A stretch of 64,000 nucleotides of DNA from CAWCKS01 sp963763485 (GTDB taxonomy: Bacteria > Pseudomonadota > Alphaproteobacteria > Rhizobiales > Xanthobacteraceae): positions 558,001 through 622,000 of the forward strand of contig CAVXOW010000008.1 in NCBI GenBank assembly GCA_963763485.1, in the 5' to 3' direction. Under the pieces are notes generated by a model. That model made no database searches. It was not told the DNA's origin and worked only from the letters and a program-made list of their open reading frames with translations. A program made the translations under genes and the position numbers. Below, in pieces: positions 1 through 10,609 of this stretch. Within the stretch, counting starts at the first letter, position 1; every line of letters starts with the position of its first letter.

Positions 1-1011
1 CTGCTTCGCAAGCGCGCCCGCGATCCGCAGGTCGAGATTACGCTGTCTCTGATTACGCCTTACGTCGCCTTCTGGCTGCCGCAACATCTCGGCGGTTCGG
101 GCGTGCTCGCGACTGTGGTCTGCGGCCTCTACATCTCCTGGAACGGCCCGCTGCTGATCTCGGCCGCGACGCGACTGCAGGGGATCTTTTTCTGGGGCTT
201 GATCATCTACCTGATCGAGGGCCTGCTGTTTCTGCTGACCGGTGCCCAGCTCAGGCCGCTGATCGAGCGGTCGAAGGATTTCGAGCTATCGCGCATCCTG
301 ATCGCGACCCTGATCGTCTCGGCGACCATCGTGGCGGCGCGGTTTGTGTGGGTGTTTGCCCGACTCTATCTCGGCTGGCTGGCGTGTGTCGTGCTGCAGT
401 TTCTGCGCATCCCGATCCCGCTGCCGCCCCTGCCGCCATGGCGCTACACTTTCGTGATCGCCTTCACCGGCGTCCGCGGCGCGGTCTCGCTTGCGGCTGC
501 GCTGGCGTTGCCGCTGACGGTCGCGTCGGGCGATGCTTTCCCCTACCGCGACATCATGCTGTTCGTCGCGTTCGGCGTCATCCTGATAACGCTGGTCGGT
601 CTTGGGCTAACGTTGCCTTTCGTTGTGACGGCGCTCGGCATTTCCAATGTCGGCCGCGAGGAACATCGCGAGGAATACGAGGCCGAGATCGCAGCGCGGC
701 GCGGCCTGCTGGCGGCGACACGCGCCTCGATCGACGAGATGGCGAAGACCCGGCAGCTGCCCGACGACATCGTCGATATTTTGTGCGCACGGCACATGGC
801 GCGATCGAGCCAGGTGCCCGGCGGCGAGAACGGCGACAAGGCCACCATGACCGAGGAGAGCGCGCGGCTGGTCCGCGAACTGATCGCGGACGAACGAAAC
901 TATATTCACCGGCTGCTGCGCGAGGGGCAGATCACCGACGAGGCGCGCCGCCGCATCGAACGCGATCTCGATCTCGAAGAGGCGGTGCTGAGCAATCTTG
1001 GCTACGACTGA
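1..1011 (+). CDS. CPA1-family Na+/H+ antiporter, C-terminal part (5' end outside window)
   Basis: The frame is open from base 1 with no start, so the N-terminal half lies outside the window. About 336 codons remain. Seen: several hydrophobic helices, including a GVRGAVSLAAALALP segment typical of the C-terminal half of the CPA1 transport domain, then a charged soluble tail of about 110 residues rich in Arg and Glu. Family knowledge: these inner-membrane proteins exchange Na+ (or K+) for protons. The tail has no recognised ligand-binding domain. A Bug receptor gene follows after a short gap on the same strand. The family is clear; ion specificity cannot be told. Confidence 0.85.
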   Translation: MLRKRARDPQVEITLSLITPYVAFWLPQHLGGSGVLATVVCGLYISWNGPLLISAATRLQGIFFWGLIIYLIEGLLFLLTGAQLRPLIERSKDFELSRILIATLIVSATIVAARFVWVFARLYLGWLACVVLQFLRIPIPLPPLPPWRYTFVIAFTGVRGAVSLAAALALPLTVASGDAFPYRDIMLFVAFGVILITLVGLGLTLPFVVTALGISNVGREEHREEYEAEIAARRGLLAATRASIDEMAKTRQLPDDIVDILCARHMARSSQVPGGENGDKATMTEESARLVRELIADERNYIHRLLREGQITDEARRRIERDLDLEEAVLSNLGYD

Positions 1012-1071
1012 GACGCGGCTCTTTCGGCATGCGATAGTAGCTCAACGAACAAAGAGAAATTGGGAGGAGCC

Positions 1072-2043
1072 GTGCAGCGAATTGTCCTTGCAGCTTTGAT
1101 CGGCATGCTGGTCGGCAGCATCAGTGCCGAGGCCGAAACATACCCGTCGCGGCCGATCACCATCATCGTGCCGTTTGCGGCGGGCGGGCCGACCGATACC
1201 ATTGGCCGCATCCTGGCGCAGCACATGACCGGAACGCTCGGCCAAGCGGTGGTGATCGAGAATGTCACCGGCGCCGCCGGCAGCATCGCGGTCGGCCGCG
1301 TCGCGCGCTCGGAGCCGGATGGCTACACGGTGAGCATCGGCCATGTTGGCACCCACGTCATCAATGGCGCAATCTACAAGCTGCAGTACGATCTCGTCGC
1401 CGACCTCCCGCCGATCGCACTGGTCGCCAGCAATCCGCAATTGATCGTCAGCAAGAAAGCCATTCCCGCCGATGACCTCAAGGGCTTCATCGGCTGGCTC
1501 AAGGCCAATCCCGACAAGGCAACGGAAGGCCACGCCGGTGTCGGCAGTCCGTCGCAGGTCGCGGGCGTGTACTTCCAGAACCAGACCGGCACGCGCTTTC
1601 AGTTTGTGCCATATCGCGGCTCGGGCCCGATCATGCAGGACATGATGGCCGGCCAGATCGACTTCACCTTCGACCAGGCCGCGAACTCGCTGCCGCAGGT
1701 GCGCGGCGGGACCATCAAGGCTTATGCCGTCACCGCGCCGAGGCGGCTCGCCGCGGCGCCGGAGATTCCAACGGTCGACGAAGCCGGCCTGCCCGAATTC
1801 TACATCTCGGTCTGGCACGGGCTGTGGGTGCCGAAGGGCACGCCGCCCGAGGCCATCGACAAACTGGTCGGCGCGGTGAGAGCCGCGCTCGCGGACGACA
1901 AGGTCAGCGCGCGGCTGCGCGAACTCGGCCAGGACATCCCGCCGCCGGATCAGCAGACGCCGCAGGCACTCGGCGCGATGCAAAAGGCCGAGATCGCGAA
2001 ATGGTGGCCGCTGATCAAGGCGGCCGACATCAAGGTCGAGTGA
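1072..2043 (+). CDS. Bug/TctC-family tripartite tricarboxylate transporter substrate-binding protein
   Basis: Periplasmic solute receptor of 323 residues. I chose the GTG at 1072 because GGGAGGAG ends two bases upstream of it; an in-frame TTG at 1060 would put that ribosome site inside the gene. A signal peptide covers about the first 25 residues, and the mature part opens with YPSRPITIIVPFAAGGPTD, the hallmark Bug N-terminus that forms the ligand pocket. Bug proteins bind carboxylates for TctAB-type carriers, but no tctA or tctB is nearby, so this is an orphan receptor, as is usual for this expanded family. The ligand is unknown. Confidence 0.92.
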   Translation: MQRIVLAALIGMLVGSISAEAETYPSRPITIIVPFAAGGPTDTIGRILAQHMTGTLGQAVVIENVTGAAGSIAVGRVARSEPDGYTVSIGHVGTHVINGAIYKLQYDLVADLPPIALVASNPQLIVSKKAIPADDLKGFIGWLKANPDKATEGHAGVGSPSQVAGVYFQNQTGTRFQFVPYRGSGPIMQDMMAGQIDFTFDQAANSLPQVRGGTIKAYAVTAPRRLAAAPEIPTVDEAGLPEFYISVWHGLWVPKGTPPEAIDKLVGAVRAALADDKVSARLRELGQDIPPPDQQTPQALGAMQKAEIAKWWPLIKAADIKVE

Positions 2044-2059
2044 AGCAGAGCTTTTGATT

Positions 2060-2132
2060 GAACATGATCTTTTCGGAAAACCGGTCCCCACCCCCGATCA
2101 AGTCGAGGGCATGCTTTTCCGGATCATGCTCT
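2060..2132. repeat. GATCATGC palindromic intergenic repeat, copy 1
   Basis: An imperfect palindrome whose ends read GAACATGATC and GATCATGCTC, with an internal CGGAAAACCGG block and the phrase CCGATCAAGTCGAGGGCATG. The same unit recurs at 2627-2675 (short form) and 31173-31245 (long form), with a diverged version at 22544-22604. It lies between convergent genes, 16 bases after the Bug stop and touching the stop of the next gene. Such elements are very numerous in Bradyrhizobium-like genomes (family knowledge). No coding capacity. Confidence 0.85.
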
Positions 2133-2601
2133 ACCGCCCGCGGCGGCGGGCTGCGTCGACGCGCTTGATCAGGTCGTCGATCACCGGGCTGGTGGCGAAC
2201 GGGATGAACCGCGTCGGCGCGCAGAACGTCACCTTGTCGCCGAAGCTCGTCGGCTGCCGCAGCGACAGCGTCACCTGCGGCGGGTTCATCATTTGCGCGT
2301 AGCTGATGTTGGTGATGTCGGCGAGCAAGATATGCGATCCTGCTGTGAGCCGTTCTTCACCAGCAAGCGCATCGCCGACGTCAAACACCTGATCGACGAG
2401 ATTGAAAACCATCTTCTTCATGATGGCGTAGCCGACCGCCATCATGATGATAGGCATGATGAAGAACATCGGCTGCGGCGATTGTCCGCTGCTCCATGCT
2501 ATGGCCGTTGGGCCGATCATGAACAGCGCGAGGAAGCCAAACCAGAAGATCGGAAATACGCGCTTGTAAAAAAAAGTCATGCGCGACGAGATCTGCGTCA
2601 C
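2131..2601 (-). CDS. Hypothetical small inner-membrane protein
   Basis: 156 residues from GTG at 2601, or 149 from ATG at 2580; a weak GAGG about ten bases upstream slightly favours the GTG. Two hydrophobic helices (IFWFGFLALFMIGP and a Met/Ile-rich one near residue 60) are followed by a soluble beta-rich domain of about 80 residues ending in a basic tail. The layout resembles bacterial PH-domain-like membrane proteins, but no motif proves it. Downstream of ispG on the same strand, separated by a palindromic repeat, so co-transcription is possible. Confidence 0.6.
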   Translation of the reverse strand: MTQISSRMTFFYKRVFPIFWFGFLALFMIGPTAIAWSSGQSPQPMFFIMPIIMMAVGYAIMKKMVFNLVDQVFDVGDALAGEERLTAGSHILLADITNISYAQMMNPPQVTLSLRQPTSFGDKVTFCAPTRFIPFATSPVIDDLIKRVDAARRRGR

Positions 2602-2626
2602 GTCAATAGGCCTCAGATTCCTGATT

Positions 2627-2674
2627 GAGCATGATCTGCTCGGAAAACCGGTCTCCACTTTTCCGGATCATGCT

Positions 2675-2675
<1 letters not shown>
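2627..2675. repeat. GATCATGC palindromic repeat, copy 2 (short form)
   Basis: GAGCATGATC and GATCATGCTC bracket a core holding CGGAAAACCGG and CCACTTTTCCGG. It lacks the internal CAAGTCGAGGG block of the long copies. Its last base overlaps the stop codon of ispG (2675-2677), so the element begins exactly where the ispG frame ends. Confidence 0.85.
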
Positions 2676-3956
<1,281 letters not shown>

Positions 3957-4217
3957 GGGCAAAATCCAATTTTCTTGGAAGAATTGGGGGCTTTTGGGTT
4001 TTGGCAGGCGGTTCGGTCGGCTGCGCGTCTCAAAATTGGATATCAGGTCTATATGGCAATCTTCAATGACGTTTGGTTCACAGCAGAGTCGCGTGCGCGA
4101 CCAGCGGTGACGCGCAACTCATTGGAATGACATACATAATCGAGAGTTTTTACCGAGTTTTGCGGAGCTTGGTTAATTTTTATCCGGATATAATTAGCGG
4201 CCGATGGCGGTGGCCGT

Positions 4218-4968
4218 TCATCCCGGTGTCAGTCCTTTGGCCGTGATGACGCGCGCCGCTTCGTCCGACTTCAGGAACTCGACAAACCGTTTCGCAAGAT
4301 CGGCCTGTGCCGCGGTCGCCATGATGCCGATCGAGAATTGCGTGGCGCCACCAAGCTCGGCGGGCAGCGGACCGACGAGTTCGACGCCCTGTACCGCGAT
4401 CAGTTCGGAAATCTGCTGGGCCGCGATGTCGGCTTCGCCGCGCGCGACAAACGCGGCCGCCGGTGAGCCGAGCTTCGCCTTCGCCTTGATGTCTTGCGTG
4501 ATGCCGAGCTTGTCGAGCGCTGCCTTCGAAAATCGTGCCGCTGAGGCCTCCGGGCGAGTACGCCACCGCGTTTGCATCGAGCAAGACGCGCTTCACGGCC
4601 TCGGCCGAGGAGATATCCGGCTTCGCCACGCCAGCCCGCACCACAAGGCCGACTTCGGCGCGCGCAAGGTCGACGCGAACGCCGGCAATCCTGCCCTCCT
4701 TGATCAGGCTGTCGATGTTGGGCGCATTCGCAATCAGGACGTCGGCGGCCTCGCCGTCACGCACGCGCGCCACCAGCTTGCCGGAAGGTGCGATAGAGAG
4801 CTCCACCTTCGTTCCGCTCGCCTGCTCGAAACGCGGCGCGAGCTCGAGCAGGCTGGTGCGCAGCGCCTGGGTGCAGAGGACCTTGAGCGGCGCTTGCTGA
4901 GCAAGCGCAGGCGCGATCGCGACCAGCGACATGACAAGAGCAAGCAGCGCCGCGCGGACCTTGGCCAT
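4218..4968 (-). CDS. ModA-like (SBP_bac_11) periplasmic substrate-binding protein (one frameshift)
   Basis: Signal peptide (MAKVRAALLALVMSLVAIAP), then the SBP_bac_11 fold: LKVLCTQALRTSLLELAP, SGTKVELSIAPSGKL and AYSPGGLSGTIF match molybdate-type receptors. The frame breaks after TIF at about 4540. The remainder, KAALDKLGITQDIKAKAK onward, continues one frame over to a stop at 4218, and the total length is 1 modulo 3, so one base is inserted. No modB or modC is adjacent. It follows the HbpS-like gene by 16 bases and is probably co-transcribed. Many orphan relatives have uncertain ligands, so molybdate is not assured. Confidence 0.8.
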
Positions 4969-4984
4969 CGAGGTCTCCCGGAAG

Positions 4985-5485
4985 CTACTTCACCGCGTCG
5001 GCGCCCGCCTTTGCGACCTGGCCATCCTGTGGCTGCGTGCCGCCGGAGGTGCCGATCGCACCAATCAGCTTGCCATCGACGATGATCGGCAAACCGCCTT
5101 CGGACCAGTTCGACCCCGCAAGCGACAGCACGCTCAAATCGTTCTGCTGCGCGACACGATCGGCGAACGATTTGGTCGTCCGCCGGAACAAGGCGGAGGT
5201 CCGCGCCCGATCCTGCGCGATCTGGGCCGATGCGTATTGGGTATTGTCCATCCGCTCGAAATAAACCAGCGCGCCCGACGGTTCGACGATGGCGACCGCG
5301 TAGAACCAGTTGTTCTTCTTCGCTTCCGCGACGGCTGCGGCTGCGGCCGCCCTCGCCTGCTCGACCGAGATCGGCGTGCCATAGGGCGGCTGCGGGGCCG
5401 CTGCTTGCGGTTGTTGTGCCGCGGACGGGCCGCAAAGCAGCCACAGGGCGCACATCAATGAAAGCGGCAGACTGAGATAGCGCAT
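4985..5485 (-). CDS. GlcG/HbpS-family (DUF336) secreted heme-binding-like protein
   Basis: 166 residues from ATG 5485, which begins a clear signal peptide (MRYLSLPLSLMCALWLLCGP) cleaved near PSAAQQ. The mature domain has the family pattern: an Ala-rich helix (ARAAAAAAVAEAKKNNW), YAVAIVEPSGALVYFERMD, and the closing GGLPIIVDGKLIGAIGTSGG. Family members include the heme-binding HbpS and glycolate-operon GlcG; many have no known role. First gene of a two-gene unit with the ModA-like receptor. Confidence 0.85.
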   Translation of the reverse strand: MRYLSLPLSLMCALWLLCGPSAAQQPQAAAPQPPYGTPISVEQARAAAAAAVAEAKKNNWFYAVAIVEPSGALVYFERMDNTQYASAQIAQDRARTSALFRRTTKSFADRVAQQNDLSVLSLAGSNWSEGGLPIIVDGKLIGAIGTSGGTQPQDGQVAKAGADAVK

Positions 5486-5952
5486 GATGATCTTCCCGGC
5501 GTGATGTTCTGCTGCCCCGCGCCGAGGATAGATGGAAAGCCGCACGCGCGCTCTCGTCCTATTTGTCGAGCGGCGTTGCGGGAATAATTTGCGCGAGAGG
5601 GCGAGAAACCGGGCGCGCCCAACGAACTGGGGTGTGCACTCACAAACGTGATGCCCGCTGCTGAGCGTTAAGCAGAGATGGATTCAAACTTGGGATGTCG
5701 GCTCGTGACCCTGGGCGATCTCAAGTTCAACGCGCACGCACTTCCGTCAGCAATATTGTCCTTCTTGCGCGTGCGCTGCGGGGAGCTTCGTTCAAGCTTC
5801 GGGCAAAACCCTCCGAGAAACAACTCATAAGCACGCGTGGCCCGGTCACGATTCTTGACTGTGCCAAACCCGATCTTGATGTAGTGTTGCAGCCAACAAG
5901 CAAACAAGCGGGCAGTCAAACCCCCAGGGCATCAACTCAGGGAGGGCATAGC
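5486..5952. other. Intergenic region without a gene (467 bp)
   Basis: Separates the divergent HbpS-like gene and the ABC importer operon, so it should carry both promoters. No reading frame here has a credible start, ribosome site and composition. No repeat family seen elsewhere in the window occurs here. A GGGAGG ribosome site for the next gene lies at its right edge, about 5940-5945. Confidence 0.6.
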
Positions 5953-7251
5953 ATGACAGCGCCAGCAAGCAGTCAGCCGACGACACGGCGGCGATTTCTC
6001 AAGCTCGCGGCCACAGGCACCGCAGCGGCGCTGGCCCGGCCGCTGCCGGCGGGCGCCGCAGAGAAGACCATCACAATCCTGCACGAAAGCTCGTTCATCA
6101 AGCCGTTCGACGACTATGTGATGAACACGCTAGCTCCGGCCTATGAGAAAGAAACCGGCGTCAAGATCAACTATGAGGTGACCAGCGTCGGCAGCCTGCC
6201 GACACGGATCAGCACGATTGTCGAAACTGGGTCGGGCGCCGACATTACGATGAACGGTCTGCTCCAGGTGATCCAGTTTGGTGACAAATATCTCGACGTT
6301 GGTGACCTGGCCGAGGACATCGGCAAGGCGCAGGGCGGATGGTACGACGCTGGTCGGGAGGCCGTTCTGGTGGAAGGCAAATGGAAGGCAATTCCCTTCA
6401 GCAATATCGGCCAATTGATGAACTGGCGCACCGACTGGTTCGCCGAGGTCGGTGTCAAGACGTTCCCGGAGACCTGGGACGAACTCTACGAGGTCGGCAA
6501 GAAGCTGAAAGCCAAGGACCATCCATTCGGCTTCGAGCTTGGCCACGGCTTCGGCGACAACCACGGCTGGCTCTACCCCCTGCTGTGGTCTTATGGCGGC
6601 GCCGAGGTGGCACCCGACGGCAAGACCGTGGTCATCGATTCCGACGAGACTGCGCGCGCCGTGGATTTCTGCCGCAAGCTCTTCAAGGACACGATGCTCG
6701 ACGATGTGCTTGGCTGGACCGACGTGAGCAACAACAAGGCATGGATGGCGGAACAGATTTCCTGCACCAACAATGCCGAGAGCATCTTGTGGTTCGCCAA
6801 GCACGAGTTTCCCGAAATCGGCAAGATGACTGACCAGGCGATGAACCCGGCGGGGCCGAAGGGGCGCTTCCACCTGCTCAACTCGATCAGTCATTCGATC
6901 TTCAGCTTCTCGCCGGTCCGCGAGGAGGCACGCGCGTTCATGCGCTGGCTGATGGCGCCGAAGCAGTTAGGCGGCTGGTACGCGATCGCCGACTCCTATT
7001 ACCAGCCGTTGCTGCACGGCTACGACAATGCGCCGATGTGGAGCGTCGAGCCGCGCAATCTGCCCTTCCGCGATGCGCTTGCAAGCGCCCATCTGCCGGG
7101 TTGGCCCGCTCCGGCGAGCCGGCAAATGGCCGAAAGCGTGGCCAAATACGTGGTCGTCGACATGTTTGCCAAGGCCTGCGGCGGTACATCGACCAAGGAG
7201 GTCATCAGGGACGCCGAGGCCCAGCTGAAGGGCATCTATCGCGCGGCCTGA
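5953..7251 (+). CDS. Sugar-type ABC transporter substrate-binding protein (Tat signal)
   Basis: 432 residues from ATG 5953, preceded by GGGAGG. A twin-arginine signal (TTRRRFLKLAATGTAAALA) implies export in folded form. The body is a MalE/SBP_bac_1-type extracellular receptor (LAPAYEKETGVKINYEV, ETGSGADITMNG, WRTDWFAEVGVKTFPETWDEL). First gene of a three-gene operon with two permeases starting 3 bp downstream. Family knowledge places it in the CUT1 group (oligosaccharides, polyols, glycerol phosphate); the true ligand is not evident. Confidence 0.9.
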   Translation: MTAPASSQPTTRRRFLKLAATGTAAALARPLPAGAAEKTITILHESSFIKPFDDYVMNTLAPAYEKETGVKINYEVTSVGSLPTRISTIVETGSGADITMNGLLQVIQFGDKYLDVGDLAEDIGKAQGGWYDAGREAVLVEGKWKAIPFSNIGQLMNWRTDWFAEVGVKTFPETWDELYEVGKKLKAKDHPFGFELGHGFGDNHGWLYPLLWSYGGAEVAPDGKTVVIDSDETARAVDFCRKLFKDTMLDDVLGWTDVSNNKAWMAEQISCTNNAESILWFAKHEFPEIGKMTDQAMNPAGPKGRFHLLNSISHSIFSFSPVREEARAFMRWLMAPKQLGGWYAIADSYYQPLLHGYDNAPMWSVEPRNLPFRDALASAHLPGWPAPASRQMAESVAKYVVVDMFAKACGGTSTKEVIRDAEAQLKGIYRAA

Positions 7252-7254
7252 CAC

Positions 7255-8187
7255 ATGACGATCGCCTCCGAGCGTCTGCCTCTGCTTGCCCACGCGGCGC
7301 GCCGGCGCGCGCCACTCGCGGTGCTGCTCGACCGCGAAAGCGTCTTCAGCTGGTTGATGATGGCCCTGCCGCTCGCCTTCCTGGCGGCGCTCGTCGGCTA
7401 TCCGTTCTTCTACGGCATCCTCTTGAGCCTCGAGGATCGGCCGGTCGCACACGTCGGCACCTTTGTCGGGCTGAAGAATTTCGTTACCGACCTGCATGAT
7501 GCGATCTTCTGGCGGGTGACGATCAACACGTTCGTCTATACCGGCGTCGCGACGTTTCTCAAGATGGTCGGCGGCCTCGGCCTGGCGCTGGCCATGAACC
7601 AGCACTTCCGCATGAAGAACCTGGTGCGGGCGCTGCTGCTCCTGCCGTTCATCATTCCAACCGTGCTGAGTACCGTCGCATGGCTGTGGATGCTCGATCC
7701 GGCCTTTAGCGTCGTCAACCGGCTATTGGTAGCGCTGGGCTGGCCCAAGCCAGGCCCGTCGTGGCTCGGCAATCCGACGCTGGCGATGGTCTCGATCATT
7801 ATCATCAACACGTGGCGCGGGCTGCCCTTCTATGGAATCACTTTGCTTGCCGGACTTCAGACGGTGCCCTCCGAACTCTACGACGCAGCCGCCATTGATG
7901 GTGCCGGCGGATGGCAGCGCTTCCGCTTCATCACCTTACCGCTGCTGCGGCCGATCATTCTGATCGTCACCTTGTTCTCGGTCATCTTCACGTTCGCCGA
8001 CTTCCAGCTCGTCTACGTATTGACCCACGGCGGGCCGCAGAACGCAACGCAGCTGTTTGCGACTTACGCGTTCGATCTCGCGATGGGCGCAGGTCAGCTG
8101 GGGCTCGGGGCCTCGGTGGCGCTGGCGATGCTGCCGGCGCTCGCATTGCTGATCGTGGCTCTGACTATCTACCTGCGGAGCGAGTGA
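7255..8187 (+). CDS. ABC transporter permease, MalF/UgpA type
   Basis: 310 residues with about six membrane helices. The cytoplasmic EAA loop that docks the ATPase is visible as ELYDAAAIDGAGGWQRF followed by ITLPLLRP. Starts 3 bp after the receptor gene, and its stop overlaps the next ATG by one base, so translation is coupled. Works as one half of the inner-membrane channel with the product of 8187-9032. Confidence 0.93.
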   Translation: MTIASERLPLLAHAARRRAPLAVLLDRESVFSWLMMALPLAFLAALVGYPFFYGILLSLEDRPVAHVGTFVGLKNFVTDLHDAIFWRVTINTFVYTGVATFLKMVGGLGLALAMNQHFRMKNLVRALLLLPFIIPTVLSTVAWLWMLDPAFSVVNRLLVALGWPKPGPSWLGNPTLAMVSIIIINTWRGLPFYGITLLAGLQTVPSELYDAAAIDGAGGWQRFRFITLPLLRPIILIVTLFSVIFTFADFQLVYVLTHGGPQNATQLFATYAFDLAMGAGQLGLGASVALAMLPALALLIVALTIYLRSE

Positions 8188-9032
8188 TGGTAAGCGGCGG
8201 CGGACGCATCGAACAGGCCGTCCGGGTGTGGCTGCCGGTCGGCTTCTTTCTCGTGGTGGCGCTGTTTCCATTCTACTGGATGGCGATCACGTCGATCAAG
8301 CCGAACGCCGAGCTCTACAACAGGAACGTAATGCCGCTGATCGTGCATGCGCCGACGCTCAAGCACTATGTCGACCTTCTGACCAAGTCGAGCTTCCTGA
8401 TATGGACGTGGAACACGATGCTGGTGGCCGTGGTGGCGACGGCGATCTCGCTGATCCTCGGCACTATGCTCGCCTATCCGCTGGCTCGCATGCGCTTTGC
8501 CGGCGCGTCGCTGATCGCGATGACCATCGCGGCGATCTACCTCGTGCCGCAGCCCCTGCTATTCATCCCGCTCGCCGACGTCATCAACCGGCTCAACCTC
8601 GGCAACACACTTACCTCGGTTATCCTGACTTACCCGACCATGCTGGTGCCGTTCTGCGCCTGGCTGCTGCTCGGCTATTTCAAGACCGTTCCGAAGGAGC
8701 TCGAGGAAGCGGCCCGCATCGACGGCGCCAGCCGGCTCCAGACAATGTGGAAGATCTTCTTGCCGCTCTGCACGCCGGGGTTCATCTCCGCCGGCATCTT
8801 CGCCTTCACGCTCTCGCAGAATGAATTTCTCTACGCCTTGATTTTTCTGACCAAGACCTCGGTGCGCACCGTGCCGGTCGGCGTCATCTCCGAGCTGATC
8901 CGCGGTGACGTGTTCTACTGGGGCCAGCTGATGGCGGGCGCGCTGCTCGGGTCGATCCCGGTCGCGTTGATCTACTCATTTTTCGTCGAGCACTACGTCG
9001 CCGGGCTCACCGCCGGTTCAGTCAAGGGATGA
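8187..9032 (+). CDS. ABC transporter permease, MalG/UgpE type
   Basis: 281 residues. The start ATG at 8187 shares its A with the upstream stop (TGATG). Five to six hydrophobic helices, and the EAA loop ELEEAARIDGASRLQTMWKI followed by LPLCTPG. Second channel subunit of the importer. No ATP-binding subunit follows; the next gene is on the other strand, so the ATPase must come from elsewhere, as multi-substrate MalK/UgpC proteins can do. Confidence 0.93.
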   Translation: MVSGGGRIEQAVRVWLPVGFFLVVALFPFYWMAITSIKPNAELYNRNVMPLIVHAPTLKHYVDLLTKSSFLIWTWNTMLVAVVATAISLILGTMLAYPLARMRFAGASLIAMTIAAIYLVPQPLLFIPLADVINRLNLGNTLTSVILTYPTMLVPFCAWLLLGYFKTVPKELEEAARIDGASRLQTMWKIFLPLCTPGFISAGIFAFTLSQNEFLYALIFLTKTSVRTVPVGVISELIRGDVFYWGQLMAGALLGSIPVALIYSFFVEHYVAGLTAGSVKG

Positions 9033-9074
9033 ATGGGCGGAGCGAATGTGGACATGGCGTTTACGAGTTGGCGC

Positions 9075-10598
9075 TCAATACGCCCCGAACCGTCGGAGCA
9101 CGTTGCGCGTGATCTGCTCGATGAAGGGATCGCGCGCGGCAAGGCCATGCGCCCATTCAGTGGTGCCGCCGTTGAAGACTTCGCCTTTGCCACGGGTGAA
9201 TGACGCCATCACCGCATGGCCGCGCAGGATGCGGTCCTCGGCCGCGGCGCCCTCCTCGCCAAATACCTCGCGCGCGATGATCGGCAGGTTTTCCGGCGGG
9301 ATCAGCATCGGATAGCCGCCGGACAAATCCTCGCCGAACGCGGTCGGCGCTAGCGCGATGATGTCCAGATTTTTTGGCACGCCGAGCTCAGGCACTGCTC
9401 GCGGGCGGCCGTCGCGATCGAAGGTGAAGCGGCAGCCGTCGTTCTCGTAGCCGAGGAACGGGATTTCGCCGCCGATGACGTCGCCATAGAACAGGTCGCT
9501 GCCTTCGAGCGCCCAGTGCCGTTCGTTGTAGACGGTGTAGCCAGCCGCGCCGCGCGCGACGCAACCGCCGAGGCGATGGTAGCCGCCGAACAGGAAGGTC
9601 AGGCCGGTGATCCCGGCTTCCGGCCGCGCAAAGGTCTTGTGCGACCACAGATGCGTTGCCGCTTGCGGCTCAAGCTTTGCGCGCGGGTCGTTCGCAAAGC
9701 CGTGCCACTTGTGGCAGATGAAAGTCTTGCCGTCGTTCTCGAAGCGCACTTTCCAGAACGCGGTGTTGCCGGAAAAGATCGCGAACCTGCCGCCGCGGTC
9801 GACGAAGGTTTCGACCTGATCGCGTTGTTTCGCGGACCAGTACTCGCTGTGGCCGACGACAATAAGCACCCCGTAGGCATCGAGCAGGTTCGGTTCGGCG
9901 TCGAGATCAAAATCCGTAAAATAATCCAGCGCGAGATTTTCCGCGTCCGCCCAGCGGACGAAGGCATGCTCCCACTTGTTGAGGAAGCCGGCGGAGCGGT
10001 CGTAAGGCGACGCGCCGGGCATCCGCTCGACAAACGGCTTTTCGCGGAAGTTTCGTTTGCGCGAGGTGACGAGACGCGGGACGTTGTCGGGCGCGGCAAC
10101 AATCGCCGGCGCGAACGGACGCTGCGTCGACAGCACGCCGATGCCGCCATCCATCGCCTCGGTCAGTTTCTTCTGGCGGCTCATCAGGCCAGCGACGTCG
10201 CAATAGGCGTTGGCGCCGCCAAAATAGTTGTAGGCGTGATAGGTGTTGGTCGCGAGCACAAACGCGGCCTTTGCACGCGGCTTGGTCCTGGCGGGCTTCA
10301 CGCACACGAAGTGATGCGCGCCCTCGCCCGCAGCGTCGGTCAGCACGATGTCGTAATAGCCGCTGCGCCAGTCCGCACCGATCACGATCTCGGCCGCGGC
10401 CGGCCAGTTGCAGCCGTCGCGATCGGCATGATCGGGGATGGCGTGATCGCCTGCGGTGATGCTTTGGCGCAGCACGACGTGACGTTCAGCACCGACGCGC
10501 GCAACCTCGAGCGTGCACGGATTTTTTGCAGCGCTGGCGTGCAGGGTGATGGTGTCGCCGGGGTAGGCGGAGAGACGATCGGTGTAGCAATGGGGCAT
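9075..10598 (-). CDS. N,N-dimethylformamidase beta-subunit-like protein
   Basis: 507 residues, no signal peptide. The central and C-terminal parts match the large-subunit C-terminal domain of dimethylformamidase: TNTYHAYNYFGGANAY, GVLIVVGHSEYWSAKQRD, GGRFAIFSGNTAFWKVRF, and a closing EVFNGGTTEWAHGL. In true DMFase this iron-dependent amidohydrolase chain pairs with a small alpha subunit; none is encoded nearby, so the substrate is unproven. It converges on the ABC importer with a 42-bp gap. Family assignment is good; the reaction is inference. Confidence 0.8.
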   Translation of the reverse strand: MPHCYTDRLSAYPGDTITLHASAAKNPCTLEVARVGAERHVVLRQSITAGDHAIPDHADRDGCNWPAAAEIVIGADWRSGYYDIVLTDAAGEGAHHFVCVKPARTKPRAKAAFVLATNTYHAYNYFGGANAYCDVAGLMSRQKKLTEAMDGGIGVLSTQRPFAPAIVAAPDNVPRLVTSRKRNFREKPFVERMPGASPYDRSAGFLNKWEHAFVRWADAENLALDYFTDFDLDAEPNLLDAYGVLIVVGHSEYWSAKQRDQVETFVDRGGRFAIFSGNTAFWKVRFENDGKTFICHKWHGFANDPRAKLEPQAATHLWSHKTFARPEAGITGLTFLFGGYHRLGGCVARGAAGYTVYNERHWALEGSDLFYGDVIGGEIPFLGYENDGCRFTFDRDGRPRAVPELGVPKNLDIIALAPTAFGEDLSGGYPMLIPPENLPIIAREVFGEEGAAAEDRILRGHAVMASFTRGKGEVFNGGTTEWAHGLAARDPFIEQITRNVLRRFGAY

Positions 10599-10609
10599 TG
10601 GCGTTTTTC

